64,000 nt of DNA from CAYMPH01 sp964529415. Its GTDB lineage: Bacteria > Spirochaetota > UBA4802 > UBA5550. This document shows positions 18,901-26,449 of the stretch, in pieces. The DNA lies in the NCBI GenBank assembly GCA_964529415.1, contig CAZGWD010000014.1, positions 29,317 to 93,316 of the forward strand, in the 5' to 3' direction. The notes under the pieces were generated by a model, which did no database searches, was not told the DNA's origin, and worked only from the letters and a program-made list of their open reading frames with translations. Position numbers and translations under genes: made by a program. Position 1 is the stretch's first letter, and the number at the start of each line of letters is the position of its first letter.

Positions 18901-19360
18901 AGGCGAAAAACCATCATCTCTATTCCGGACTCCGGTTTTCATTAAAACAGATTTTTATATTCCGGATGAATATATCAGCGATGAAAGGCAGAAAATTGAA
19001 TTCTATAAAAGATTCGAATCCTGCGAATCAGAAGAGGAGGTTCTCAATCTTAAAGCAGAAATGCAGGACAGATTCGGCAATTCACCGCCGATTGTGGATA
19101 TCCTCATAGACCTTGAAATTATCCGCGCAATAGCATCATCAAAATTTATTGAAGAAATACTTGAAGATTCAAGTAAAATAAAAATTACGATGTCGAAAAA
19201 TTCAATTATTGACATTCATAAAATCCTGACGGAAATTAAAAAAAATAAAAGACTGGTAATTGACCCGAGAAATTCCAATATACTTCTGCTTACACCATCG
19301 GAAAACAACACAGAAAAAAAACTTTCAGAATTAAAAAAATTGTTGCAACAAATTTCATAG
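15935..19360 (+). CDS. mfd: Transcription-repair coupling factor
   Basis: The 1141-residue Mfd removes stalled RNA polymerase and recruits the excision-repair machinery. In order it shows the UvrB-like N-terminal domain with 'LPSWDTLPYE' and the RNA-polymerase interaction domain ('DFIVHINHGIGVFRGIERM'). The RecG-like motor follows, with Walker A 'CGDVGFGKTEVAIR', DEEQ box 'IIDEEQKFGV', 'TATPIPRTLHMS' and the TRG motif region 'RGSGNIIGKEQSG', and then the C-terminal autoinhibitory domain. The length matches the family. An AAGGA ribosome binding site precedes the ATG. Confidence 0.98.
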   Translation: MLLSTFAEKFSSSDEFSELNAALKNKQLPVYIEGIAPSSIALIISSLYKTSKKQIVVLTENSQKMQELSLDISCFLDDNSILTLPSWDTLPYEFVSAPEKTEKERITSLYKILSGEPYVIIATVESYIRYLPSKEFLMKRGQILNIGEEYPLDALIEMCIDYGYTRELRVEAYGQFSVKGGILDIFLPSHENPVRLDFFGDNLESIRLFDMTTQISSDKLETVTIYPRKELVLLQSEKKKLLDKLKKSFAEKMDLPDAIIEQIESGIITDIPGIEDFFQLAIKPASLSSYFSNDAITVLCEPIQLRTKQKTIEKIFSELYNKKKKTTLCLSPEELINPDEYEKAESQSINLQVFTSNAGAINWQLRSIPNFHGKISDVRKYISEKIETGWKIFFSTGFEGQARRLFDLFSELNPSSSFEKPDQKNNLNIVITPYSEGLEIIKEKLILLTDHEIFGKSYRKRKSFKSKKSRPIESFLDLKTGDFIVHINHGIGVFRGIERMTAAGIERDFLLSEYADGDRLYVPLDQINLIQKYIGLEGKAPRIDVLGKKSAWNRIKDKVRESVEEIARELVEIYSRRAALKGYQFPPDTLWQEEFESLFEYEETPDQITAIEDVKDDMENVKPMDRLVCGDVGFGKTEVAIRAAFKAVMAGRQAAILVPTTVLCMQHFRTFTRRFENYPIKIEMISRFRTQSEVTKIKSDLAEGSIDIIIGTHAILSKDIKIKNLGLLIIDEEQKFGVKHKEQLKKFRTLIDVLTLTATPIPRTLHMSLAGIRDLTIISTPPENRQAIDTYVMEENPDILRSAILAEIERDGQAFYIHNRVQNIEAHADMLRKLVPEATFCTAHGQLEEDHLEDIIIDFMNKKYDILVCTTIIESGVDIPNVNTIIINRADTFGLSQLYQLKGRVGRSTRKAYAYLFYPKHTSLTEEAQKRLQVISEYSELGSGFKIAMKDLEIRGSGNIIGKEQSGNIMEVGFDLYTQMLEDAVRKLKGEKPSSLFRTPVFIKTDFYIPDEYISDERQKIEFYKRFESCESEEEVLNLKAEMQDRFGNSPPIVDILIDLEIIRAIASSKFIEEILEDSSKIKITMSKNSIIDIHKILTEIKKNKRLVIDPRNSNILLLTPSENNTEKKLSELKKLLQQIS

Positions 19361-19420
19361 ATTAAAAAATCTTATATTATTCTGCTAAGCAGTATAAATT
19401 TCATTAAGGATGCGTGTTAT

Positions 19421-20086
19421 ATGAAAAAAACAATATTTATGTCAGTTATTCTTTCAATAATGTTATCAACAGTTATTTCCTGTAGTCTATTCAAGTCGGA
19501 TAACTGGGTTGCAAAAATAGAAAATGACCCTATAACAATAGACGAATTTAACAAATATTATTATACTCAAAACAGAATCATGCTGAATGTTGAAAAAGAT
19601 GAAATAGATAAAATGGCAGCAGATCCTTCAACATTAAATCCGCAGGTTCAGCAGCTGGTTGTTAAGAAAAGTTTTCTTGATCAGCTTGTGGCACAAAAAG
19701 TTATTTATAACAAAGCTTTAAACGATGATTCCATCAATAAAGATGAACTGAAAACAATAATAGAAATATCCAAACTACAGGCAGTATCACAATATTATAT
19801 GCAGCAGAAACTTAAAGGGAAAATAAATGTTACTGACCAGGAAGCAGATAAATTTTATAAAGAAAACCCGAAATATTTCAAAGGCGTTCCGGTTGATGAT
19901 GCTCTGATAGGAAAAATCAAACAGCAGATTTTCATGGATAAAGCCAAACTTGAATCAAATGAAATAATTATGAATGTTCTTGCTGAAGTAAGAATAAACA
20001 AGGAAGGCTTCAAGAAATACATGGAGCGGGAGAATAAAAACAAGCCTGAAAAACCAGCGGATAAGCCTGCAACTGATAAAAAATAA
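19421..20086 (+). CDS. SurA/PrsA-like lipoprotein lacking a PPIase domain
   Basis: The signal sequence ends in the lipobox V-I-S-Cys21, so the mature protein should be lipid-anchored. Residues 30-190 resemble the N-terminal chaperone domain of SurA/PrsA ('AKIENDPITIDEFNKYYY', 'QLVVKKSFLDQLVAQKVIYNKA'), but no parvulin-type isomerase domain follows. The C-terminus is a short Lys/Pro tail. It is likely a periplasmic chaperone for exported proteins. A Rho-independent terminator lies 25 bases downstream. Confidence 0.8.
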   Translation: MKKTIFMSVILSIMLSTVISCSLFKSDNWVAKIENDPITIDEFNKYYYTQNRIMLNVEKDEIDKMAADPSTLNPQVQQLVVKKSFLDQLVAQKVIYNKALNDDSINKDELKTIIEISKLQAVSQYYMQQKLKGKINVTDQEADKFYKENPKYFKGVPVDDALIGKIKQQIFMDKAKLESNEIIMNVLAEVRINKEGFKKYMERENKNKPEKPADKPATDKK

Positions 20087-20110
20087 TTTTATTATAATTA
20101 TATATAGCAT

Positions 20111-20145
20111 AAAAAACCCCCGGTTCTATTACCAGGGGTTTTTTT
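20111..20145 (+). terminator. Rho-independent terminator after SurA-like gene
   Basis: Inverted repeat AAAAAACCCC..GG / CC..GGGGTTTTTT with an 8-base loop and one internal mismatch, ending in a run of seven T on the plus strand. It closes the PilZ-mfd-SurA-like unit. The A-run on the left arm means it could also work in reverse, though no minus-strand gene needs it. Confidence 0.85.
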
Positions 20146-20161
20146 ATTACTTATTTTATAT

Positions 20162-20190
20162 TTGACAGGAAAAAGTCATTATGATATAAA
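20162..20190 (+). promoter_or_regulatory. Sigma-70-type promoter for the envelope-protein pair
   Basis: TTGACA (20162-20167), a 17-base spacer and TATAAA (20185-20190) face the lipoprotein gene at 20225, right after the upstream terminator. The leader is short, about 28 bases, and contains a CGGAG ribosome binding site. Confidence 0.7.
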
Positions 20191-20224
20191 GAAACAGTAA
20201 AAATTTATAAACCGGAGCAACAGT

Positions 20225-20770
20225 ATGTTAAATAAAATAATATTATCAGTTGTAATTATATCAGCAGTTTTTTTTGCTTCCTGCGCGCCAAAAAAAATGG
20301 TGAAATATACAGAACGGCCAGTTCCAAAAAATTCAAATATTGCTGTAATTATTGATTATAACAATAATATAAAAAATGTGGTTATTTCCAAATTTCTGTC
20401 TCTTGGATATAGAATTTCCGCATTTAATGCTGCAGATCTTTTCGATATGAAAGATTATAGAGATATAAAAACAGTTAAATCTCTAAATATCTATAATTTT
20501 CCGCTGGATAAATCATTCAGCAATATTTACAAAATGAATGTTTATAATTATGAATTAAGCAAAGCTGAAGTCTTAACAGAACTTTCAAAACGATATGGCG
20601 TGCAATATGTAATGCTTCTCGAACTTCGTGACTGGCAGTCAGTAAGCTGGGCAAGGGTTATAGATGTAGGAAATTACAATGTTATATATATTGAAAATTA
20701 CACAACAAAATATACTGACAACATAGAATCTGTTATAGATCATTTTGCTCAGGGAATGTCAGGAAAATAA
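20225..20770 (+). CDS. Lipoprotein of unknown function, related to the next gene's C-terminal half
   Basis: A 181-residue lipoprotein with a clean signal ending in 'FFASC' (Cys20). I do not recognise the family. The mature part resembles the second half of the downstream protein: 'VVISKFLSLGYRISAFNA' here against 'LYMEFFSKGYKISGFQA' there, and both end with an 'Y.(L/V).(Y)' strand, a W-x-R-x-I/V-D strand and a Y/V-x-N segment. This looks like an alpha/beta domain of the CsgG/TolB-like kind found in envelope assembly proteins (inference). The next gene starts 4 bases after the stop. Confidence 0.75.
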   Translation: MLNKIILSVVIISAVFFASCAPKKMVKYTERPVPKNSNIAVIIDYNNNIKNVVISKFLSLGYRISAFNAADLFDMKDYRDIKTVKSLNIYNFPLDKSFSNIYKMNVYNYELSKAEVLTELSKRYGVQYVMLLELRDWQSVSWARVIDVGNYNVIYIENYTTKYTDNIESVIDHFAQGMSGK

Positions 20771-20774
20771 TTAA

Positions 20775-21818
20775 ATGAAATTTCATTTTACAATAATTTT
20801 TCTTATTACAATTTTATTTCAATCTGCATTTTTATCTGCTAAAACTGCAGCAATAGGATATTTTTATAATGCTTCAGGAGATCAGAATTATGAGTATATG
20901 GAAATAATTCTCCCTAATACGTTTGCAAACGCTATAACTAACGACTTTAAAATAAAATCAATCAAGCCATCACAAATCAATGAAGTCTTAAAAAAACATA
21001 AACTGGAACTGAAAAAATCCTACAGCCCTTCTGAATTTCCGGAAATTTCTGAAAAAATAAATACAGATATTCTTATTACAGGTGAATTCATTCCTCTTAA
21101 TGAAAACTATATTAAAATAAGTATTAATATTTATTATAAAAAAACCAACGAATTATTCCGTTTTACCACAATAGGCAGAATTGAAACTGAAATATTCAGA
21201 CTTGTAGATAAAATTTCGTTAAAAATAGCTCAATTTATAGATAAAGACAACCTTTACAGAAATTTATCAATACCAAAAGGTACAGGGTTGGCTATTTTAA
21301 CAAACCTCGAATCAGATGAATTAAATTCTCTTTATATGGAATTTTTCTCCAAGGGTTATAAAATTTCAGGTTTCCAGGCTACATCATCTGGTGATAATAT
21401 AATTTCATCCAACTGCTCAGGCAATCTGATTGAAAAATTTAAATATATATATACTTCAAATGATTTTTTCGGAATTGTATCAAACCAGAAAAAAGAAGAT
21501 AAGCTTTTTGCATCAGCAGGAGCTGAAACAAAATTTGGCGCGCACAGCTTTGTAAAAGATATTTATGTAAAATATGATCTCAGATATATTCTTGATAAAA
21601 ACAGTTTCCTGGATGATTTTCCTCCAGGAGCTGATATATTATTAATTATAGGCTTTAACAGCAGCAGAAATAAAGCCTGGATAAGAGGAATTGATATTAA
21701 GAATAAGAATCTCTTCTGGGTACAATCCAATATAAAAGGATTTAATCAGGTTGAAATTGGTGAAAAAATAACTGATATTTTACTTTCAGACCCGGATGCC
21801 ATTCCAGCTAAAAAATAA
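20775..21818 (+). CDS. Secreted protein with two alpha/beta domains, envelope-assembly-like
   Basis: A 347-residue protein with a signal peptide (about residues 1-22, ending 'FLSA'). Residues 25-150 look like the TolB/FlgO/CsgG-type N-terminal fold ('AIGYFYNASGDQNYEYMEIILPNTFANAI', 'INTDILITGEFI'). Residues 170-345 resemble the preceding lipoprotein. No catalytic motif is visible. The pair, separated by 4 bases, is probably translated together and acts at the outer membrane or periplasm. A terminator follows directly. Confidence 0.72.
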   Translation: MKFHFTIIFLITILFQSAFLSAKTAAIGYFYNASGDQNYEYMEIILPNTFANAITNDFKIKSIKPSQINEVLKKHKLELKKSYSPSEFPEISEKINTDILITGEFIPLNENYIKISINIYYKKTNELFRFTTIGRIETEIFRLVDKISLKIAQFIDKDNLYRNLSIPKGTGLAILTNLESDELNSLYMEFFSKGYKISGFQATSSGDNIISSNCSGNLIEKFKYIYTSNDFFGIVSNQKKEDKLFASAGAETKFGAHSFVKDIYVKYDLRYILDKNSFLDDFPPGADILLIIGFNSSRNKAWIRGIDIKNKNLFWVQSNIKGFNQVEIGEKITDILLSDPDAIPAKK

Positions 21819-21846
21819 AAAAAGCGTTTTTCATAAAACGCTTTTT
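21819..21846 (+). terminator. Bidirectional Rho-independent terminator
   Basis: Perfect 12-base arms AAAAAGCGTTTT / AAAACGCTTTTT around a TCAT loop immediately after the stop of the plus-strand envelope gene. It sits between convergent genes, and the A/T-rich flanks let it serve both strands. Confidence 0.85.
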
Positions 21847-21884
21847 AATTTATCAATTCTTTTATTTATAAACAATTACTTAAA

Positions 21885-22472
21885 TCAATATTGATCATCA
21901 ATAGGTTTATTATTCCAAACAGCAAATCTAATACCAACCTCTGCTGTTAATCCATAGATATTCCAGCCTTTCAATCCTCCATCAGATTGCAGTCTATTGA
22001 AAATTGGAAGATGAAATCCCACATTTCCGAATATAGCTATATGAGGATGAAAATCCCATCTAATACCTGTATTAATTGCAATAGATGGTCCCATATCACT
22101 TAGACCAGGCATATATGGAATGGTAATATTCATCATCTCAACTCCAACACCTAAAAAGCTGCTCCAAAAAAGAGGCAAATTTGCAATTTGAAAATTATAT
22201 TGCAAACCTCCTAAAATCATTTTATCATCAAAATTATATTTTAATTTAAAAGAATCAAATGTTGTTAAAGTTGTATAGGATCCTTTAATACCAATGCTGA
22301 AATTTTGATTTATTCCAAAAAAAATTCCACCCCCGCCGCCAAATTGATTTTCTGCCTGATAATTCCCGATATAAGTTCCAAAACCTTCTATGTAGATATT
22401 GAAAGCCATTGCATTGATACTTATAGTAAATACCGCAATCAATGTTAATATTATTTTCTTCAAAGTAAACAC
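21885..22472 (-). CDS. Outer-membrane beta-barrel protein (OmpA/OMP_b-brl-like)
   Basis: A 195-residue protein with an N-terminal signal peptide (cleavage near 'INAMA-FN', residue 23). The mature part is an alternating amphipathic beta pattern: glycine-rich 'QFGGGGGIFFGINQNFSIGIKGSY', 'IFGNVGFHLPIFNR', 'YGLTAEVGIRFAVW', typical of an eight-stranded outer-membrane barrel. Function is unknown. It has its own promoter (22529-22557) and a GCGAGG ribosome binding site. Confidence 0.8.
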   Translation of the reverse strand: MFTLKKIILTLIAVFTISINAMAFNIYIEGFGTYIGNYQAENQFGGGGGIFFGINQNFSIGIKGSYTTLTTFDSFKLKYNFDDKMILGGLQYNFQIANLPLFWSSFLGVGVEMMNITIPYMPGLSDMGPSIAINTGIRWDFHPHIAIFGNVGFHLPIFNRLQSDGGLKGWNIYGLTAEVGIRFAVWNNKPIDDQY

Positions 22473-22528
22473 CTCGCAGTTAAAAATGTTATATTACATT
22501 AATAACATTTAAAATTCTAATTTAATAA

Positions 22529-22557
22529 CTTATATATTTTAAAATTATTTTAGTCAA
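22529..22557 (-). promoter_or_regulatory. Sigma-70-type promoter for the barrel gene
   Basis: On the minus strand TTGACT (22552-22557), a 17-base spacer and TATAAG (22529-22534) face the gene starting at 22472. The leader of about 50 bases contains a 9-base inverted repeat (22484-22492 with 22502-22510). Confidence 0.65.
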
Positions 22558-22668
22558 GCAAAATATAAATCTTACTCTTATTTATTGTATATCAACTCTA
22601 ATTCATATAAATAAAAAATTCCTACAAATTAAAATATTTAGATGATTAATTTTTTAATAAAAAAAGAC

Positions 22669-22713
22669 TTTACCTTCTATATTTTATTTATATAATATTT
22701 TTCAGAAGGTAAA
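22669..22713 (+). repeat. Perfect 10-base inverted repeat covering the SD of the SRPBCC gene
   Basis: TTTACCTTCT (22669-22678) is repeated in reverse complement as AGAAGGTAAA (22704-22713). The right arm contains the AGAAGG ribosome binding site of the gene at 22717, and a TATAAT sits between the arms. It may be a DNA operator, or an RNA hairpin if transcription starts further upstream. Confidence 0.6.
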
Positions 22714-22716
22714 CCC

Positions 22717-23151
22717 ATGCGAATAGTTTTAAAAACCAAGGTTAACCAGGATTACAAAAAAGTATTTCCACAGTTTGATCTAAAACTTTTCCTGGCTCTC
22801 AAACCTCCTTTTTTACCTGTTATTCTTGATAGATTTGACGGTTCAAATTTAAATCATCAGGTGCATATGAGAATAAACCTTATTATAAAAAAAGAAAAAT
22901 GGATCACCATAATAACTGATGAAGGAGAAAAAGAAAACGAGCTGTATTTTATTGATGAAGCAAATGTTCTTCCTTTTTTTTTAACAAAGTGGATTCATAA
23001 ACATAGAATAATAAAAAGTGGAAACGGTTCAACAATTATTGATGATGTTTTTTTTGAAACTTCGCATTTTATATTTACTATTTTTTTATATCCTGTGTTT
23101 CTAATTCAATTTTTATATAGAAAACCTATATATAAAAAATATTTCAGATAA
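22717..23151 (+). CDS. SRPBCC-like ligand-binding family protein
   Basis: A 144-residue cytosolic protein whose layout and motifs ('LKPPFLPVILDRFDGS', 'YFIDEANVLPFFLTKWIHKHRI', 'IIDDVFF') resemble START/SRPBCC-fold proteins of about this size found in many bacteria. The ligand is unknown. The C-terminal segment 'IFLYPVFLIQFLYRKPIYKKY' is hydrophobic and basic and may touch the membrane. No catalytic residues can be named. Confidence 0.7.
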   Translation: MRIVLKTKVNQDYKKVFPQFDLKLFLALKPPFLPVILDRFDGSNLNHQVHMRINLIIKKEKWITIITDEGEKENELYFIDEANVLPFFLTKWIHKHRIIKSGNGSTIIDDVFFETSHFIFTIFLYPVFLIQFLYRKPIYKKYFR

Positions 23152-23171
23152 ATTCTGGATTGGTTTTTATA

Positions 23172-23843
23172 CTAATTTAAAAAAACCTGTTTTAAAATGC
23201 TGATTCCTTTTACAGTTATAAGAATCTGCGCTGCATAATAAGTAGATAAAATTATTAAAGATGAAAATTTATATTCAATAACAAACCTCTCCCATGCCAA
23301 TGTAGCATCAGAGACAACAAATAAAGCAGAGCCGATTGCAAAAAGCGGTGCATAAAATTTATCATTTAAATCATAATTAATTGCAGATAAAAACATAGCG
23401 CTAAGAGTAATAATATAAAGAGCTATAGGGATTAACATTTTTTTTCTTGTTTCAGGATTTATTTTACCAATAAGAATAATAACATAAAATGAAATTACAG
23501 ATGCAATGCCTGCAATCACTAAATTCGGTATTGCAAAAGGTTTACCGCTGAAACTGATTATATATGCTGCATGGCCCAGTAAAAACGATATCAACCCTGG
23601 AAGAAAAAAACGCATTTTAAAAGCCAGAAGAATATCGCCAATTAATCCTAAAATTAAACCGGTGATAATCATTGAATGAAAAATATTTTTCTGCGGAGAA
23701 TTAATAAAATAAAAAAGATAAAGGAAAATAAGAAGTATAATCGGTATTGGTTTAATAAAAACATACATATCTCTTTTATAATAATAAATATAAATTGATG
23801 CAAAAGAAAATATTACTGCTGCTGTAATTACTGTAATTTCCAT
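23172..23843 (-). CDS. YhhN-family membrane protein (lysoplasmalogenase-like)
   Basis: A 223-residue protein with seven or eight predicted transmembrane helices and the family's conserved polar patches: 'GLIGDILLAF', 'FLLGHAAYIISF' and 'GSALFVVSDATLAWERF'. Characterised relatives such as TMEM86 hydrolyse the vinyl-ether bond of lysoplasmalogens. If that activity holds, it would fit an organism with plasmalogen lipids, which are common in anaerobes (inference). The gene ends 21 bases from the convergent SRPBCC gene and starts 13 bases after the WG-repeat gene stop. Confidence 0.85.
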   Translation of the reverse strand: MEITVITAAVIFSFASIYIYYYKRDMYVFIKPIPIILLIFLYLFYFINSPQKNIFHSMIITGLILGLIGDILLAFKMRFFLPGLISFLLGHAAYIISFSGKPFAIPNLVIAGIASVISFYVIILIGKINPETRKKMLIPIALYIITLSAMFLSAINYDLNDKFYAPLFAIGSALFVVSDATLAWERFVIEYKFSSLIILSTYYAAQILITVKGISILKQVFLN

Positions 23844-23855
23844 ATACCTACTCTC

Positions 23856-26288
23856 CTAAAATAAATCTATCTGCGTGATTTTTGAAATGCATTTTCCTCT
23901 TTTATCTATCATATAACTGTTATTATTAATTTTAATTTTAGCTGAGCCATTAATAAAGTTTTCCGCACTGTCAAATATTGGCTGTATAACAACATTGCCA
24001 TTCTCATCAACATATCCAAATTTTGTACCAGTTTTAAATACAGCTCTGCCATCATAAAAATATTCAAGAGAATCAAATTCAGCAGGCACTATAAAATTCC
24101 ATTTTTTATCTATCATTCCAAATTTTCCATTTTTTTTCACTATTGCTTTTCCGTTCAAAAAAGGAGAGACAGATTCAAAAATTGGTTTGTATATAATGCC
24201 TTTTCTATCAGAATATCCATAATTGTTGCCAAGCTTAATAATAGAAAAATCTTCTGCGAACTCTCCGATATCTTCTGCTTGAGGTTGAATTAAAATATTC
24301 CCATATATACTGATTAAACCATAACCGGTTCCTTTTTGAAAGTATGATGTTCCCATATTAAATTTTGATATATAATCATACCTTGGTTCAGAAACTATTT
24401 TTAATTTCCTGTTGATAAAACCGAATTTTCCATTGAATTTTTTCTCAAAAGATTCAGTTTCATATTTACCCTTACCTACAACTGCTGCTCCCCCGGAAAA
24501 ATCTCCTGCATAATCAAACACAGGCTGTAATAAAATTTTTCCTTTTGAATCTATATATCCGTATTTTATAACTCCGCCTTTTCTCAAACCGTAATATGCA
24601 ACTCCATCATTGAAATCACCAACATCATCGAATTGTGCTTTTATGGAAATTTTCCCTTTATTATCCAGATATCCGTAACTGTATTCTACTTTACTTGCTT
24701 CAATAATTTTACCGTTTGAAGTTTCAAATGATATCATATAATCATCAGATTTATTTTTTATATTTAAAAACCAGAAATGGCCGCAGGAATAATCCCCTAT
24801 TCCATCAAATACAGGATTAATAATAATTTCTATTTTATTATTGATTACACCGTATTTTTTATTAATTTTAACTACAGCAAATCCATTTTTAAAATTTCTT
24901 ATTTCATCAAATTTATTTCCGCCAATAATTTCTCCGCTCTTGTTTATAAATGCAATTTTCCCGTCAATTTTAACTTTAGCCTTGCCATCAGTAAATCTTC
25001 CTGCTTCCTGAAACTTTGGCTTTATTGATAAATTACCCAGCTTATCAATATAACCATAATCTGCAAAAACACTCACTTTAAAATTTGTTTCATCTTTAAA
25101 ACTTTCTTTTCTTTTCACAGCAACTGATGCAAATCCTTCTGAAAAAATATCCGCTTTATAAAAAACAGGTTTAATAAAAATTTTACCTGTGCTGTCAATA
25201 TAACCGTAACCTGTTCCCATTTCAACAGGAATCAGGGCTGTATTACTGCTAATCAAATTTTTTTTAGGCCTCCATATTTCTCTTCCGTTTCTGTCTATAT
25301 AAATCCATTCTCCATCAGACAGAACTTTTGCCATTCCATTTTTATAATTCAACGCTTTATCAAATCTGAATTTTATTGCCTCGTTACCATTTTTATCGAT
25401 AAATCCAAATTTGCCGTCAAACCCCCCAATAGCATCAACAGATCCAACTCCAGCTATAGCGTACCCATCATGAAAATTTTCAGCATAATCAAATTTTGGA
25501 CTAATTATAACTTTTCCGCTTTTATCAATAAATCCCCACTTTCCTTTTAAATTAAATGCTGATAATCCATCTGAGAATTCCTTCATTTCACTGAAAATCA
25601 AACCGGATACTGTTTCTTTACCTGATTGATCTATTATAGAATAATCAAATTCCTTTCTCATGAAATCATTTGGTGTATTTGAAATCACAGCAATTCCATC
25701 ATTAAATTTCGAAGTGTAATTATATTCTTTTGAAATTTTTTTTCCGGTCTTATCAATATAAAAATTATTATTATTATTATTGTCTTTGCTGACAATTGCA
25801 AAACCTGATGAAAATTTAAATGCAGAGTCATATTCTGTTTTAATAATTATTTTACCCTCTTTATCAATAAAACCGTATTTTTTCTGTTTTATAACAAGAG
25901 CAAGTCCATCGCTGAAACCGGTGCTTTCTCTGATTTTTATATACTCTGGTATAATATCCTCATAAATAATTTTACCTGTGTTATCTATATAAAAAAAATT
26001 TCCGTTTTTTTCCACATATGCAATATCTTCTGAAAATTCTGAAGCGTAATCATATGAAGGATCAATTTTAAAAATTCCTTTATTATCGATATATCCCCAT
26101 TTAAAATTTTTCATTACAGGAGCAAGGCCGCAGTTAAATTCAAGCGCATCTTCAAATTCTAAGTTTATCTCAACTGTACCTTTTGAATTGATGAAACCGT
26201 ATTTGCCGTTTTCCATTACTGAAAAAAGAGGAGCTGGGTAGGAAGCAATGCTGTAGAAGATTAAAAAAATAAAAAATATTTTTTTCAT
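23856..26288 (-). CDS. Secreted WG-repeat protein
   Basis: An 810-residue exported protein (signal peptide about residues 1-23) built from about 21 WG-type units. Each unit carries a beta-hairpin such as 'GKWGFIDKSGKVII' or 'TKFGYVDENGNVVI', followed by a 'F..A..F..G.A.V' half. WG repeats form beta-propeller-like or solenoid surfaces; no enzyme is attached. A run of six Asn interrupts one unit near residues 173-178, encoded by a trinucleotide tract near 25753-25771. A likely promoter is TTGACT (26354-26359)-18-TTTAAT. Function is unknown; a surface or periplasmic binding role is likely. Confidence 0.88.
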   Translation of the reverse strand: MKKIFFIFLIFYSIASYPAPLFSVMENGKYGFINSKGTVEINLEFEDALEFNCGLAPVMKNFKWGYIDNKGIFKIDPSYDYASEFSEDIAYVEKNGNFFYIDNTGKIIYEDIIPEYIKIRESTGFSDGLALVIKQKKYGFIDKEGKIIIKTEYDSAFKFSSGFAIVSKDNNNNNNFYIDKTGKKISKEYNYTSKFNDGIAVISNTPNDFMRKEFDYSIIDQSGKETVSGLIFSEMKEFSDGLSAFNLKGKWGFIDKSGKVIISPKFDYAENFHDGYAIAGVGSVDAIGGFDGKFGFIDKNGNEAIKFRFDKALNYKNGMAKVLSDGEWIYIDRNGREIWRPKKNLISSNTALIPVEMGTGYGYIDSTGKIFIKPVFYKADIFSEGFASVAVKRKESFKDETNFKVSVFADYGYIDKLGNLSIKPKFQEAGRFTDGKAKVKIDGKIAFINKSGEIIGGNKFDEIRNFKNGFAVVKINKKYGVINNKIEIIINPVFDGIGDYSCGHFWFLNIKNKSDDYMISFETSNGKIIEASKVEYSYGYLDNKGKISIKAQFDDVGDFNDGVAYYGLRKGGVIKYGYIDSKGKILLQPVFDYAGDFSGGAAVVGKGKYETESFEKKFNGKFGFINRKLKIVSEPRYDYISKFNMGTSYFQKGTGYGLISIYGNILIQPQAEDIGEFAEDFSIIKLGNNYGYSDRKGIIYKPIFESVSPFLNGKAIVKKNGKFGMIDKKWNFIVPAEFDSLEYFYDGRAVFKTGTKFGYVDENGNVVIQPIFDSAENFINGSAKIKINNNSYMIDKRGKCISKITQIDLF

Positions 26289-26329
26289 TCCCTCACCAGT
26301 AGTATTGATTTAATTAAAAATTTCTATTT

Positions 26330-26359
26330 ATTAAAATCACAGTAAACAATTGAAGTCAA
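26330..26359 (-). promoter_or_regulatory. Candidate promoter for the WG-repeat gene
   Basis: TTGACT (26354-26359) is followed after 18 bases by TTTAAT (26330-26335) on the minus strand, about 40 bases before the ATG at 26288. The -10 box is imperfect. Confidence 0.45.
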
Positions 26360-26387
26360 CTACATTATTCCTTTAACTTTTTATAAT

Positions 26388-26423
26388 AAAAAAGTCCTTC
26401 CGGATTAACAGAAGGACTTTTTT
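26388..26423 (-). terminator. Rho-independent terminator ending the hemerythrin-rhodanese transcript
   Basis: Perfect 13-base arms (AAAAAAGTCCTTC at 26388-26400, its complement at 26411-26423) around a 10-base loop, with a T-run on the minus strand. It lies 27 bases after the rhodanese stop. Confidence 0.88.
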
Positions 26424-26449
26424 ATTAAGGAGTTTTATCAAACTATTAT

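Noticed and set aside
23151..23200. Hairpin GGTTTTT...AAAAACC between the convergent SRPBCC and YhhN genes
   Set aside because: Almost pure A/T stem with no GC core; too weak to call a terminator.
25753..25771. Trinucleotide tract as a possible phase-variation switch
   Set aside because: Changes in units of three only alter the Asn count, so expression would not switch on and off.
23856..26288. Repeated DNA pattern as a CRISPR or tandem-repeat array
   Set aside because: The periodicity is protein-level WG repeats with divergent DNA, not identical repeats with spacers.
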